DNA from: Glycomyces xiaoerkulensis
GTDB lineage: Bacteria > Actinomycetota > Actinomycetes > Mycobacteriales > Micromonosporaceae
Direction: 5' to 3'
Assembly (NCBI RefSeq): GCF_002798405.1
Contig: NZ_PGGV01000016.1
Location: forward strand, 1-64,000
DNA length: 64,000 nucleotides
Shown here: piece after piece, positions 25,923 through 38,877 of the stretch
How positions within the stretch are numbered: the first letter of the stretch is position 1
How the letters are laid out: every line of letters starts with the position of its first letter
Notes under the pieces: model-generated
The model's input: only the letters and a program-made list of their open reading frames with translations
What the model was told of the DNA's origin: nothing
Database searches by the model: none
Program-made: the position numbers and the translations under genes

Positions 25923-27982
25923 GCCTGCTCGCCACCCTCCGGCTCGGCGCGGCAGACCGGACACGCAAGGGCGAACGCAGCACGCGCTTCGCCACCATGC
26001 TCCGGGAAACCCTGGGGCACACCAGGATGCTGAAGTGGACCTGGGTGGGCGCCGCCCACTGGTTCGTCTTCGTGGGCTTCTTCGCGCTCTTCCCCATCCT
26101 CGCCACCGCCTACCTGGAGACCCTCAACCCGGAGTGGACCCTGCCGTGGGTCGGGCACTGGGAACCGTGGCTCCTGCTCTCCGAACTCATCGCCGTCGTC
26201 ACCGGCCTGGGCATCCTGGCCCTGTTCGGGGTCCGGATCGCCAGCCAGCCGCGGTTCCACCGGGTGCCGCCGCAGGGACGGGCCTCCGAGGACGGCCAGC
26301 GTTCCTCGTCGTCGCGGTTCGAGCACTCCCGGCAGTGGCAGGCGTTCTACATCGAAGCCACGATCTTCGCCATCGTCGCCTGCTTCTTCATCATCCGCTC
26401 GAGCGAGTTCGCCGTCGGCGGGATCGACGCGGCCTGGGCCTCGCCGGTGTCGGCGGGGCTGGCGAACCTGTTCGAGGGCGCCTCGGAGTCGGCGATGCTG
26501 ACGACCATCACCGTCACCGCCGGCGTCAAGATCCTGGTTTCGTGGACCTTCTTCCTGATGCTGGCGCTGATCCCGAGCATGGGCATCGGCTGGCACCGGG
26601 TGACGGCGTTCTTCAACATCTACTTCAAGCGCTTCGCCGACGGCAAGGCCTCGATGGGCTCGGCCAAGCCGATGCTCATCAACGGCGAGCCGGCGGACTT
26701 CGAGACCGCCGACCCCGAGACCGAGCCGTTCGGGGTCGACACGATCACCGACTTCACCTGGAAGGGCCTGCTCGACTTCTCCACCTGCACCGAGTGCGGC
26801 CGCTGCCAGTCGCAGTGCCCGGCCTGGAACACCGGGAAGCCGCTATCGCCGAAGAAGCTGGTGACCGACCTGCGGGACCACCTGTACGAGCAGGCCCCGT
26901 ATCTGAAAGCCGCCGGGGCGAAGCCGGAGGGATCGGACGACGGGTCGCAGATCGAGCCGATCTCGATCATCGGCGACGTGATCGACCCGGACGTGCTGTG
27001 GTCGTGCACCACCTGCGGGGCGTGCGTGGAGCAGTGCCCGGTCGACATCGAGCACGTCGACCACATCATCGACCTGCGCCGCCACCAGACGATGATCGAG
27101 TCCGACTTCCCGACCGAGGCGCAGACGATGCTGCGGAACCTCGAGAACAAGGGCAACCCCTGGGGCGAGAACCCCGCGGCCCGGCTCAAGTGGGCCGAGC
27201 CGCTCGATTTCGAGGTGCCGATCGCCGAACCGGGCGGAGACTTCGAGTACCTGTACTGGGTCGGCTGCGCCGGGGCCTACGACCCCAAGGCGCAGAAGAC
27301 CTCTCGGGCGGTGGCGACGCTGCTGCACGACGCGGGTGTCAAGTTCGCGGTGCTGGGTGAGGCCGAGACGTGCACCGGCGACCCGGCCCGGCGCATCGGC
27401 CACGAGTTCATGTACCAGATGCTCGCCGAGCAGAACGTGGAGTCCCTCAACGGGGCCGGGGCCGTGAAGATCATCGCGACCTGCCCGCACTGCCTCAACA
27501 CGATCGGCAACGAGTACGGGGAGGTGGGCGGCTCGTACGAGGTCGTCCACCACACCGAACTCCTGGCCGACCTGGTCGCGTCGGGGAAGATCGAGCCGGT
27601 CGAGCAGCGGGAGGGCACGCTCACCTACCACGACCCGTGCTATCTGGGACGCCACAACCGGATCTTCGAGCCGCCTCGGGAGCTCCTCGAATCGTTCTCG
27701 GAGGTGACCGAGATGCCGCGCACCAAGGAGCGCTCGTTCTGCTGCGGCGCGGGCGGGGCCCGGATGTGGCTGGAGGAGCCGCTGGGCAAGCGGGTCAACC
27801 GGGACCGCGCCGACGAGGCGGTCGATACCGGGGCCGAGACGGTGGCCGTCGGCTGCCCGTTCTGCTCCACGATGCTGCGCGACGGCGTGGCCGACGCCGG
27901 CAAGGAGGACGACGTCGAAGTCGTCGACATCGCCCAGCTCCTGGCGCAGAGCCGGGAGAGGCGGGCGGCGGCTCCGGAGTGA
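25838..27982 (+). CDS. EtfD-like membrane Fe-S oxidoreductase
   Basis: A 714-residue protein. The first 250 residues hold five hydrophobic segments (a membrane domain of the nitrate-reductase gamma type). Two 4Fe-4S motifs, CTECGRCQSQCP and CTTCGACVEQCP, follow at about 310-320 and 388-400. Two CCG domains of the heterodisulfide-reductase type, with CPHC, CCGAGG and CPFC, make up the C-terminal half. This is the layout of the mycobacterial EtfD and Bacillus FadF group, which passes electrons from acyl-CoA dehydrogenases via EtfAB to menaquinone. Menaquinone genes occur elsewhere in the window. Its stop lies three bases from the convergent tadA stop. Confidence 0.88.
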   Translation: MGVVQIVTAAIAFAYTALAIGLFVRTGLSLLATLRLGAADRTRKGERSTRFATMLRETLGHTRMLKWTWVGAAHWFVFVGFFALFPILATAYLETLNPEWTLPWVGHWEPWLLLSELIAVVTGLGILALFGVRIASQPRFHRVPPQGRASEDGQRSSSSRFEHSRQWQAFYIEATIFAIVACFFIIRSSEFAVGGIDAAWASPVSAGLANLFEGASESAMLTTITVTAGVKILVSWTFFLMLALIPSMGIGWHRVTAFFNIYFKRFADGKASMGSAKPMLINGEPADFETADPETEPFGVDTITDFTWKGLLDFSTCTECGRCQSQCPAWNTGKPLSPKKLVTDLRDHLYEQAPYLKAAGAKPEGSDDGSQIEPISIIGDVIDPDVLWSCTTCGACVEQCPVDIEHVDHIIDLRRHQTMIESDFPTEAQTMLRNLENKGNPWGENPAARLKWAEPLDFEVPIAEPGGDFEYLYWVGCAGAYDPKAQKTSRAVATLLHDAGVKFAVLGEAETCTGDPARRIGHEFMYQMLAEQNVESLNGAGAVKIIATCPHCLNTIGNEYGEVGGSYEVVHHTELLADLVASGKIEPVEQREGTLTYHDPCYLGRHNRIFEPPRELLESFSEVTEMPRTKERSFCCGAGGARMWLEEPLGKRVNRDRADEAVDTGAETVAVGCPFCSTMLRDGVADAGKEDDVEVVDIAQLLAQSRERRAAAPE

Positions 27983-27985
27983 GCC

Positions 27986-28459
27986 TCACTCCCGGCCGAA
28001 GTACCCGCGCAGCAGCCGCGCGGACTCGGCCTCGAGGAGGCCGCCGTAGACCTCGGGGTTGTGGTTGAGGCGGGGGTCGCGGACTACGTCCCACAGGGAG
28101 CCGACCGCACCGGTCTTCGGCTCCCACGCGCCGAAGACGATGCCGCCGATGCGCGCCAGGACGGCCGCGCCGGCGCACATGGTGCACGGTTCGAGGGTCA
28201 CGACCAGGGTGCAGCCGGTCAGCCGCCAGCCGTCGCCGTACGCGGCGGCGGCCTCCCGGAGGGCCAGGACCTCCGCGTGCGCGGTGGGGTCGGCCAGCTC
28301 CTCGCGGAGGTTGGCCGCCGCTGCCAGTTCGCGGCCGTCCGGATCGTAGACGACCGCGCCCACCGGCAGGTCGAGGCCGGAACCGTGAGCGGCCTCGAGG
28401 GCCCGGCGCATCCACCTCTCGTGCCTCCGGCGGCGGTCGGCCCCGCTGGGCGTGGTCAT
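27986..28459 (-). CDS. tadA: tRNA-specific adenosine deaminase (TadA type)
   Basis: A 157-residue deaminase. The zinc/catalytic motif HAE (in DPTAHAEVLALREA) and the PCTMCAGA motif are complete; PKTGAVGSLWDVVRDPRLNHNPEVYGG is typical of bacterial TadA. The enzyme changes A34 to inosine in tRNA-Arg(ACG). The gene for the TadA-associated protein lies directly upstream on the same strand, as in other actinobacteria, which supports the call over a guanine or cytosine deaminase. The 5' end is duplicated 40 bases upstream (see the repeat entry), so two near-identical start regions exist; only the one at 28459 is in frame. Confidence 0.92.
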   Translation of the reverse strand: MTTPSGADRRRRHERWMRRALEAAHGSGLDLPVGAVVYDPDGRELAAAANLREELADPTAHAEVLALREAAAAYGDGWRLTGCTLVVTLEPCTMCAGAAVLARIGGIVFGAWEPKTGAVGSLWDVVRDPRLNHNPEVYGGLLEAESARLLRGYFGRE

Positions 28460-28500
28460 GCCCCTCCATCCTGATGACCTCCCCGCTGGGCGCGGTCATG
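28441..28500. repeat. Direct repeat at the tadA start
   Basis: CCCCGCTGGGCGTGGTCATG at 28441-28460 recurs at 28481-28500 with one difference (C for T). The 40-base offset is not a multiple of three. The repeat carries the tadA start codon and first codons, so the outer copy is a decoy start that leads into a wrong frame. Confidence 0.9.
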
Positions 28501-28503
28501 CGG

Positions 28504-29010
28504 CTAGGCGCCGGTGGCGTTCTCCAGGGCCTCGGCGAAACCGATCACCGCGGCGACTTCGGAGACCACGTCGGAGGGCATCATGCCCTCCTTCGCGCAC
28601 AGGGCCAGGAGCATCGCCCCGCCCACCCCGAGGTCGCTCAGCAGATCGGCCTCGCCGACCGGCTCGGCGTCGAGCTCGGTGGGACTGGCCGAGATCGACT
28701 CCTCGTCGTCGGTGTCGATCTCGTCGGTGTCCTGGGGTTCCAAGTCGCCCAGCAGGGCCTCGCCCAGGCGCGACTGCGACGCGTACTCGGCGTCGGAGCC
28801 GAAGGTGCGCAAGTCGTCGCCGTCGTCCAGGCGCATCATCGTCAGGAATTCGTCGTCGGCGTCGACGAACAGGAGCGTCAAGTCGGCGTCCGGGAACGCC
28901 TCACGCATGACCTCGGCGGCGTCCTCGACGTCGGCCACCTCGTCGAGATCGACCTCGGCGGCGTTCCATTCGTCGCCCTCGCGGCCCGCGGCCACAGCGA
29001 AATACGACAC
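28504..29010 (-). CDS. tRNA adenosine deaminase-associated protein
   Basis: A 168-residue acidic protein of the actinobacterial TadA-associated family. It starts MSYFAVAAGREGDEW, has DVEDAAEVMREAFPDADLTLLFVDADDEFLTMMRLDDG in the first half, an acidic spacer (about 88-110), and a helical C-terminus with LLSDLGVG and a CAKEGMMPSDVVSEVAAVIGFAEALE-like end. It lies 44 bases upstream of tadA on the same strand, the conserved arrangement that gave the family its name. Its biochemical role is unknown. The GTG start is the first in frame. Confidence 0.9.
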   Translation of the reverse strand: MSYFAVAAGREGDEWNAAEVDLDEVADVEDAAEVMREAFPDADLTLLFVDADDEFLTMMRLDDGDDLRTFGSDAEYASQSRLGEALLGDLEPQDTDEIDTDDEESISASPTELDAEPVGEADLLSDLGVGGAMLLALCAKEGMMPSDVVSEVAAVIGFAEALENATGA

Positions 29011-29042
29011 GATCCGTCCCCGTTTTCTGTTTCATCGACCAG

Positions 29043-29486
29043 CTACTCGACCGGAGTCAACTGCTCTAAGGACCAAACTGAAGGATGTAGCGGCCTGCGT
29101 TGATGTAACCACAGGATCCAATCGCCGGTCAGCAGAAAATACAGCTCCACCGACAGTCCGGTGACTCCGGCGGCCGTCCCTGCGACGGCCGATACGCCGA
29201 CCGCGACGCCGCGGTCACCGTAGTGGGCCAGTATCACTGCCACGACCGTTGCGATCGTACTCGCGGTCAACGTCACCCAGGCGAAGCCCGCCCCCGAACG
29301 AGCGAAGGCGAGCAGCCACAGCAGCACCCACAACGCTGTGAGCGACGACCCCGCCGCGACAGCCCCGACGCGCACCTGGTGGGGTTCGCGCCAGCGCGGA
29401 CGCCCCGGCCGGATCGGGGGTGCCCCGTGGCCGGGCCAGGAGGTGGCGCGGATGGGTCCGTCATGCATGACACTCAGGGTACGCAT
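29043..29486 (-). CDS. Small membrane protein of unknown function
   Basis: A 147-residue protein with a basic N-terminus of about 40 residues and three hydrophobic segments (about 43-65, 68-88 and 95-117). It ends in WLHQRRPLHPSVWSLEQLTPVE, a plausible cytoplasmic tail. No family was recognised. A second start at 29468 (MHDGP) is possible because neither has a clear ribosome binding site. It lies between the TadA partner gene and the PrsW-family gene on the same strand. Confidence 0.6.
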   Translation of the reverse strand: MRTLSVMHDGPIRATSWPGHGAPPIRPGRPRWREPHQVRVGAVAAGSSLTALWVLLWLLAFARSGAGFAWVTLTASTIATVVAVILAHYGDRGVAVGVSAVAGTAAGVTGLSVELYFLLTGDWILWLHQRRPLHPSVWSLEQLTPVE

Positions 29487-29527
29487 CCGGCCGAGTCAGC
29501 GGATCGGCCGCCGGGAGTCGGCGCCGT

Positions 29528-30907
29528 TCATGCGTGCGGTGCGGGGTAGGCGCCCGGGGCCTGCGGCGGCGGTGGCGGCGCGGCGTGGAGCGGCACGGGC
29601 ATCACCGGCAGGGCCGGCGGCTCGACGGCGCGGACCTTCCCATCGGGGAAGGTGACCTGGTAGCGGGAGCCGTCCCAGGTGGCGGAGGGCGTCTGGGGGT
29701 CGCGGCCGGCGTAGGCGGCACGGGCGGCGCCCATGCGGTACAGGCCGTGGCCGATGATCCGCTGGTCCCAGTGCCCGCCGGTGCCGGCGAGATCGATCTG
29801 CTCGGAGACGTCGGAGGCGGCGGCCTGGAACTCCGACATGGCCTTCTCGCCGTGCCGGCCGGCGACGCGTTTGGCCCAGGCGCGGGCCGAGGCACGGCGC
29901 GAGAAGCTCGCGAGGGAGGCCAGCTCGGGCGGGGAGAGTACGCCGGTGGCGACGTAGGGGGCGAGGGTGGTCTGGGTGCGGCGGGCGTCGGCGGCGCGCA
30001 GCCACAGGGCGATGCCGACCATGGTGAAGAACAGCGGCATCAGGAACGCCGGGTAGAGGGCGAACCACAGGAACGGCGCGCCGATGTCGGCGCCGATGAC
30101 GCTGGAGCCGTTCCAGAGGGCGTGGAGGGCCATGCCGCACAAGAGCATCCCGACGATCCACGCTGTCTGCGGGCCGCGGCGGCGGGGCTTGCGGGCAGCC
30201 TTGCCGAGGCCGATGGCCGCCAGGCCGGTCATGAGCGGGTGGGCGAACATGGTCGCCAGCCCGCGGATGATGATCATCTGCGTGACCAGGGCGAGCCCGG
30301 CGGCCTGGTCGAGGATCTCGACGCCGGAGACGTACTGCCCGGAGGCGTAGAGGACGTTCTCGGCGACGGCGAAGCCGGCGCCGGCGAGTCCGCAGTAGAC
30401 GAGAGCGTCGAGCATGCCGGTGAAGTGGCGGCGGGCGAACCAGAACACCAGCAGCGGCCCGGCGAACTTGGTGATCTCCTCGATGACGGGGGCGGAGACG
30501 ACCGCGGCGAGGTTCTCGTTGAGGTCGTTCTCCCGCAGGAGGTAGGCCACGCCGCTGTTGACGCCCAGGGAGATGGCCGTGGAGACGCAGGCGCCCCACC
30601 CGAAGCAGAAGGCGAGCACCAGCCAGGGGCGGCGGCGGTAGCGGCCCAGCCACAGGAAGGTGCCGACCAGGATCGGCGCGGGCAGGAGGGCGGCGACGAC
30701 GCCGACTCCGGCGGCTTCGGCGCCGGTGCCCTCGATGATGGCCCAGCCGAGGACGACCAGGCCGCCGGTGAAGAGCAGGCAACTGCCGGCGACCAGGAAC
30801 GCCCGGGTGCGGCGGACGAGGCCGACGATGGCCAGCACGGTGCCGGCGACGACGAGCAGCCCGGCGGCGCCGAGCACGACGATCACTTCGACGGCCTGGT
30901 CACTCAC
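29528..30907 (-). CDS. PrsW-family intramembrane metalloprotease
   Basis: A 459-residue membrane protein. It carries the PrsW signatures: EEITK (in SAPVIEEITKFAGP), AENVLY and the late HALWN with zinc-ligand His. About eight hydrophobic segments occupy residues 8-300. A soluble C-terminal tail of about 160 residues ends in a Pro/Ala-rich stretch. PrsW of Bacillus cleaves an anti-sigma factor; here the substrate is unknown. The GTG start overlaps the stop of the STAS gene (GTGA), so the protease and a sigma-regulator-type protein are translationally coupled, which hints at a shared stress-signalling role. Confidence 0.88.
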   Translation of the reverse strand: MSDQAVEVIVVLGAAGLLVVAGTVLAIVGLVRRTRAFLVAGSCLLFTGGLVVLGWAIIEGTGAEAAGVGVVAALLPAPILVGTFLWLGRYRRRPWLVLAFCFGWGACVSTAISLGVNSGVAYLLRENDLNENLAAVVSAPVIEEITKFAGPLLVFWFARRHFTGMLDALVYCGLAGAGFAVAENVLYASGQYVSGVEILDQAAGLALVTQMIIIRGLATMFAHPLMTGLAAIGLGKAARKPRRRGPQTAWIVGMLLCGMALHALWNGSSVIGADIGAPFLWFALYPAFLMPLFFTMVGIALWLRAADARRTQTTLAPYVATGVLSPPELASLASFSRRASARAWAKRVAGRHGEKAMSEFQAAASDVSEQIDLAGTGGHWDQRIIGHGLYRMGAARAAYAGRDPQTPSATWDGSRYQVTFPDGKVRAVEPPALPVMPVPLHAAPPPPPQAPGAYPAPHA

Positions 30908-31278
30908 TGCGCCGGGTCCTCCCAGCCTCGGTCGGGAGCGCCGCCGTTGCGCGGATGCTCGTCACGGATCACGAAGTGCTCGCCGATCCCCGAGACCGAC
31001 AGCAGCCGCTGCAGGAAGTCGCCGAGGTTGGCGAGGACGAGCACGGCGCGGGAGCGGGTCGCGGCACGGCTGAGCACAACGAGAGTGCCCAGGCCGCGCG
31101 AGTCGCAGAAGGTGACCCCTTCCATGTCGAGCACGACGCGGGCAGGGTCCTCTTCGAGGGCGGCGTCAACGGCCCCGGACAGCCGCGGAGCGGTCTGTAG
31201 GTCGATTTCGCCGGTCAGCTCCACGATCGTCTCGTTCGATTCGCGGTAAACCGAGATGTCGAGTTTCTGGCGTACCAC
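30904..31278 (-). CDS. STAS-domain anti-anti-sigma factor
   Basis: A protein of about 124 residues formed by one STAS domain. IVELTGEIDLQTAPRLSGAV and VVLDMEGVTFCDSRGLGTLVVL are the family landmarks, and the Ser of CDSRGLG is the site normally phosphorylated by an anti-sigma kinase. The unphosphorylated form binds the anti-sigma factor and frees the sigma factor. The start is uncertain: GTG at 31278 was chosen because it begins at the domain; a longer frame extends upstream. It is coupled to the PrsW-type gene and near the SpoIIE phosphatase gene, so it may be a partner-switching component. Confidence 0.85.
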   Translation of the reverse strand: MVRQKLDISVYRESNETIVELTGEIDLQTAPRLSGAVDAALEEDPARVVLDMEGVTFCDSRGLGTLVVLSRAATRSRAVLVLANLGDFLQRLLSVSGIGEHFVIRDEHPRNGGAPDRGWEDPAQ

Positions 31279-31343
31279 GCCACCAACCCTAACCGACCGT
31301 CCGCCGGATCCGGGTTCCGAGACGGAGGCACTTCCGACCGGCT

Positions 31344-31898
31344 TCAGTCCGTCTCCGGTTGGAGCAGTTTGAGGATGCGCTCCAGCTCCTCGTCCCGGCC
31401 GTGCCGGTCCGCCCAGGCGTCCAGGGCGGAGTGGGCGTCCTCGAAGCGCTTGAGCAGGCTGCCTTCGCGCTCGCGCAGATCCCGGGTCCGCTCGTGGGTG
31501 CTGCGCAGCGCCTGCCCCTGGCTCCACAGGTCGATGAAGACCTTCACCTTGGTGCGGAGCATCCAGGGGTCGAACGGCTTGGTGATGTAGTCGACCGCGC
31601 CGACCGAGTAGCCGCGCATCGCCAGATGGGCGTCCCGGTCGGCCGCGGTGAGGAAGATGATCGGGGTGTGGCGGGTCTTCTCACGCTGCTTGATGTGGCG
31701 GGCGGTCTCGAAACCGTCCATGCCCGGCATCTGAGCGTCCAGGAGGATCGCCGCGAAGTCCTCCGACAGCAACCGCTTGAGGGCCTCCTCACCGGAGGTG
31801 ACGGCGATGGTGGCCACCGGCAGGCCCTGCAGGATCGCCTCCAGCGCCAGCAGGTTCTCGGACCGGTCGTCGACGAGCAGTACGCGTGCGGTGCTCAT
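31344..31898 (-). CDS. Response regulator with coiled-coil output (OsaB-like)
   Basis: A 184-residue protein. The receiver domain (about 1-120) has the acidic pair VDD, the phosphorylated Asp in LLDAQMPGMDG, the Thr in IFLTA and the Lys in ITKPFD. The remaining 60 residues are a charged helical coiled coil, not a DNA-binding domain. The ATG follows GGAGG. It lies 88 bases after the poly-HAMP hybrid kinase on the same strand. In Streptomyces an equivalent pair, OsaA-OsaB, is needed for osmotic adaptation, and OsaB also has a coiled-coil tail. The homology is inferred from architecture and order. Confidence 0.85.
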   Translation of the reverse strand: MSTARVLLVDDRSENLLALEAILQGLPVATIAVTSGEEALKRLLSEDFAAILLDAQMPGMDGFETARHIKQREKTRHTPIIFLTAADRDAHLAMRGYSVGAVDYITKPFDPWMLRTKVKVFIDLWSQGQALRSTHERTRDLREREGSLLKRFEDAHSALDAWADRHGRDEELERILKLLQPETD

Positions 31899-31986
31899 GC
31901 GGTCGGACCCTCCCCCGGCCGCGGGACCGCCAAGAGTCGAAGACCGTCCGTCAGGTGATGGCGCTGCGCGCCTCTGGACATGAGCA

Positions 31987-36423
<4,437 letters not shown>

Positions 36424-36807
36424 GGCGTTCTTCCTCAGCTGCGGGATCAGGCTTGCCTAACAGGTTGTCACACCGCTGCCCGAATCGTGAAGTCAGGTTA
36501 CGCAGAGCACTCATTGCAGTCACCTCCCGTAACAGAAGGGCGGAAACGGCCCGTCACCTCCCGCAACCGGAAGCAACCCGTGTAATTCGTGCAACCGAAG
36601 ACGAACGCCGGACGTGTGATGAGCAGCGGTGGCGACGCGTGGCCCAGAACTGGGAGTGATCTCCCGGCGCCGCAAGACGACAGAAGAATAACCAGCGAGA
36701 AGACGGCCGCCCCGGGCTTTCCACCAGCGGGGCGGCCGTCCTCGCGCGGGCCGCCGGCGGCGATGCGGCACGTCGGACCGCCGCACCGCCGTCATAGACT
36801 TACCGGC
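36424..36807. other. Divergent control region of the Osa-like genes with hairpin
   Basis: The 384 bases between the divergent kinase and phosphatase genes hold no gene. GTCACCTCCCGTAAC (36519-36533) recurs as GTCACCTCCCGCAAC (36553-36567), 34 bases apart, a candidate pair of regulator sites. GACGGCCGCCCCG and CGGGGCGGCCGTC (36702-36714, 36728-36740) form a perfect 13-base stem with a 13-base loop. TAGACT (36795-36800) fits a -10 box seven bases before the phosphatase GTG. Confidence 0.7.
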
Positions 36808-38826
36808 GTGACGTACCCCGAGAGGGCCACCCGTCGGCTGCGCCTGCCCGCCGACGACCGCTCCCCCGCCGCCGCCCGCGCCGCGGTCCGAACGGTCCTG
36901 ACCGAAGGCGGCATGCCCGAGCTGCTGGACGAAACCCTGCTGCTGACCACCGAGCTGGCCACCAACGGCGTAGTGCACGCCGGGACCGACATCAACCTCA
37001 CCGTGGCCGCCGACTCGATCGGCGTCCGCGTCACCGTCACCGACTACCGCGCCGGCGGGCTCGAACCGGCCGACATGGCCATGCCCGAGGTGACCGCCGA
37101 GGGCGGCCGAGGCCTGCTCCTGGTCGACCGCTTCGCCTCCGCCTGGGGCACCACCCACGACGTCACCGGCAAGTCCATCTGGTTCCGCATCGACCGCGAC
37201 GCCGACGCCCCGCCGCGGCCCGCACGCTCCGGCCCCGCCCCAGAGGCCGAGCCGTCGACGGGCCCGGTCGACGGCGGCACGGTCACCGACCTCGACCAGT
37301 TGGCGGCCCTGCTGACGATCGCCCCGTCGCTGCAGTCGCGCCTTCCGGTGGAGCAGTTGGTCGCCGAACTCCTGGCCCGACTGCACGACACGACCGCCGC
37401 CGACGGCGGCGCCATCGAATTCGACCCCGGCGACGGCACCGGCGAGGCCGTGCTCGCGGGGTTCGGCGACACCGGCGAGCCCGCGGTGACCGTCCCCCTG
37501 CCGGTCACCTCGCCCGCCACCGGGCGGCTGGTGCTGGCCGGGAAGCCCGGTCCCGGATGGCACCCGCTCGCCCAACTCACCGCCGAGCGCGTCGCCCTGG
37601 CGCTCCAGATCGACCGCATGCGCTCGGAGGAGCAGCGTCGCTCGGGCTGGCTGACCTACCTGGCCGAGGCCGGGGAGCTGCTCGCCCACTCCCTCGACGA
37701 GCACCTCACCGTCGCGCTCATCCCGCAGTTGGTGGTGCCGCAACTGGGCCGCTGGGCGGCGGTGCATCTGCGCCGCGACTCCGGGGTCCTGGAGCTGGCC
37801 GCGATCTCCCACGCCGAAGAACGCGACATCGAGCCCTGGCGGGCCCGCCTGATGGCCGCCAGCGCCACCCTCGAGACGTCACTGGCCTCCGACGGGTGGA
37901 CGGGCATGGAGCTGCCGATGCCGCGCGGAGTCGACGGCATCGCCGTGCCCCTGTCGGCGCGCGGGGCCACGATCGGGGTCCTCTCGGTGGGGCGCCCGGG
38001 CGAGCGGCAGCATTCGACCGAGGAGCGCGCGGTCATCGCCGATCTGGCCAAACGTTCGGCGCTGGCGCTGGACAACGCCCGCATCCACGCCGACCGGGCC
38101 GCGGTGGCCCACGAACTCCAGGCGGCGCTCATGCCGGGCAGCCTGCCGGAGATCGAGGGCGTGAGCTTCGCCGCCGAGTACCTACCGGCCGAGGCGTTCG
38201 GGACGCTGGTGGGCGGGGACTTCTACGACGCGACGACGCTGCCGAGCGATCGGATGTGGGTCGCCATCGGGGACGTCTGCGGCAAGGGCGCCCAGGCGGC
38301 GGCCGTGACCGGTGTGGTGCGGGACGTGCTGCGGGTGATGGCCCGCGACGGCCGGCCGATGCCGCGGGCGCTGGAGCTGCTGAACTCGACGCTGCTGGAG
38401 CAACCGGGGGACTACCGGTACGCCACGATCGCCTCGGCGCTGCTGGAGCGGCGCGGGCCGGGCCTGGAGGCGACGCTGTGCCTGTCGGGCCACGACCGGC
38501 CCCTGCTGCTGCGCGGCGACGGTTCCGCCGAATGGGTGGGCCGCGAGGGCACTGCGGTCGGGCTGTTCCCGAACATCAAGGTCGAGCCGGAGCAGGTGCG
38601 GCTCGAGGTGGGGGATGCGCTGGTGTTCTTCACCGACGGGGTGACCGAGCGGCGGGACGCGTCGGTCATGTTCGGCCACGAGCGGGTCGTGCGGGCGGTG
38701 CGGGACGTGGCGGGCAAGCCAGCGCGTACGATCGCGACCACGCTGCTGGAGGCGGTTCAGACGTTCTCGCCGGATGCGCCGCGCGACGACATCGCGATCC
38801 TCGTCGTCCGCTGCGACGGGCACTGA
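36808..38826 (+). CDS. HATPase-GAF-SpoIIE phosphatase (OsaC-like)
   Basis: A 672-residue three-domain protein. An RsbW-type HATPase (about 1-130) has ELATNGVVHAG and EGGRGLLLVDRFASAWG. A GAF-type sensor region (about 150-430) follows. A SpoIIE/PP2C phosphatase (about 440-670) has VGGDFYDA, GDVCGKGAQAA, LSGHDRPLLL and FFTDGVTERRD with the metal-binding Asp residues. Anti-sigma kinase and phosphatase in one chain suggest control of a STAS protein and sigma factor. Streptomyces OsaC, divergent from osaAB, has similar modules. The GTG start was chosen because a -10-like TAGACT lies seven bases upstream (leaderless) and the domain begins there; the open frame extends further upstream. Confidence 0.88.
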   Translation: MTYPERATRRLRLPADDRSPAAARAAVRTVLTEGGMPELLDETLLLTTELATNGVVHAGTDINLTVAADSIGVRVTVTDYRAGGLEPADMAMPEVTAEGGRGLLLVDRFASAWGTTHDVTGKSIWFRIDRDADAPPRPARSGPAPEAEPSTGPVDGGTVTDLDQLAALLTIAPSLQSRLPVEQLVAELLARLHDTTAADGGAIEFDPGDGTGEAVLAGFGDTGEPAVTVPLPVTSPATGRLVLAGKPGPGWHPLAQLTAERVALALQIDRMRSEEQRRSGWLTYLAEAGELLAHSLDEHLTVALIPQLVVPQLGRWAAVHLRRDSGVLELAAISHAEERDIEPWRARLMAASATLETSLASDGWTGMELPMPRGVDGIAVPLSARGATIGVLSVGRPGERQHSTEERAVIADLAKRSALALDNARIHADRAAVAHELQAALMPGSLPEIEGVSFAAEYLPAEAFGTLVGGDFYDATTLPSDRMWVAIGDVCGKGAQAAAVTGVVRDVLRVMARDGRPMPRALELLNSTLLEQPGDYRYATIASALLERRGPGLEATLCLSGHDRPLLLRGDGSAEWVGREGTAVGLFPNIKVEPEQVRLEVGDALVFFTDGVTERRDASVMFGHERVVRAVRDVAGKPARTIATTLLEAVQTFSPDAPRDDIAILVVRCDGH

Positions 38827-38877
38827 CGGGGGCGGCGGGCCCTACCCGCCCCGCCTCGGGTGGGGGTCCGGTGCGGC

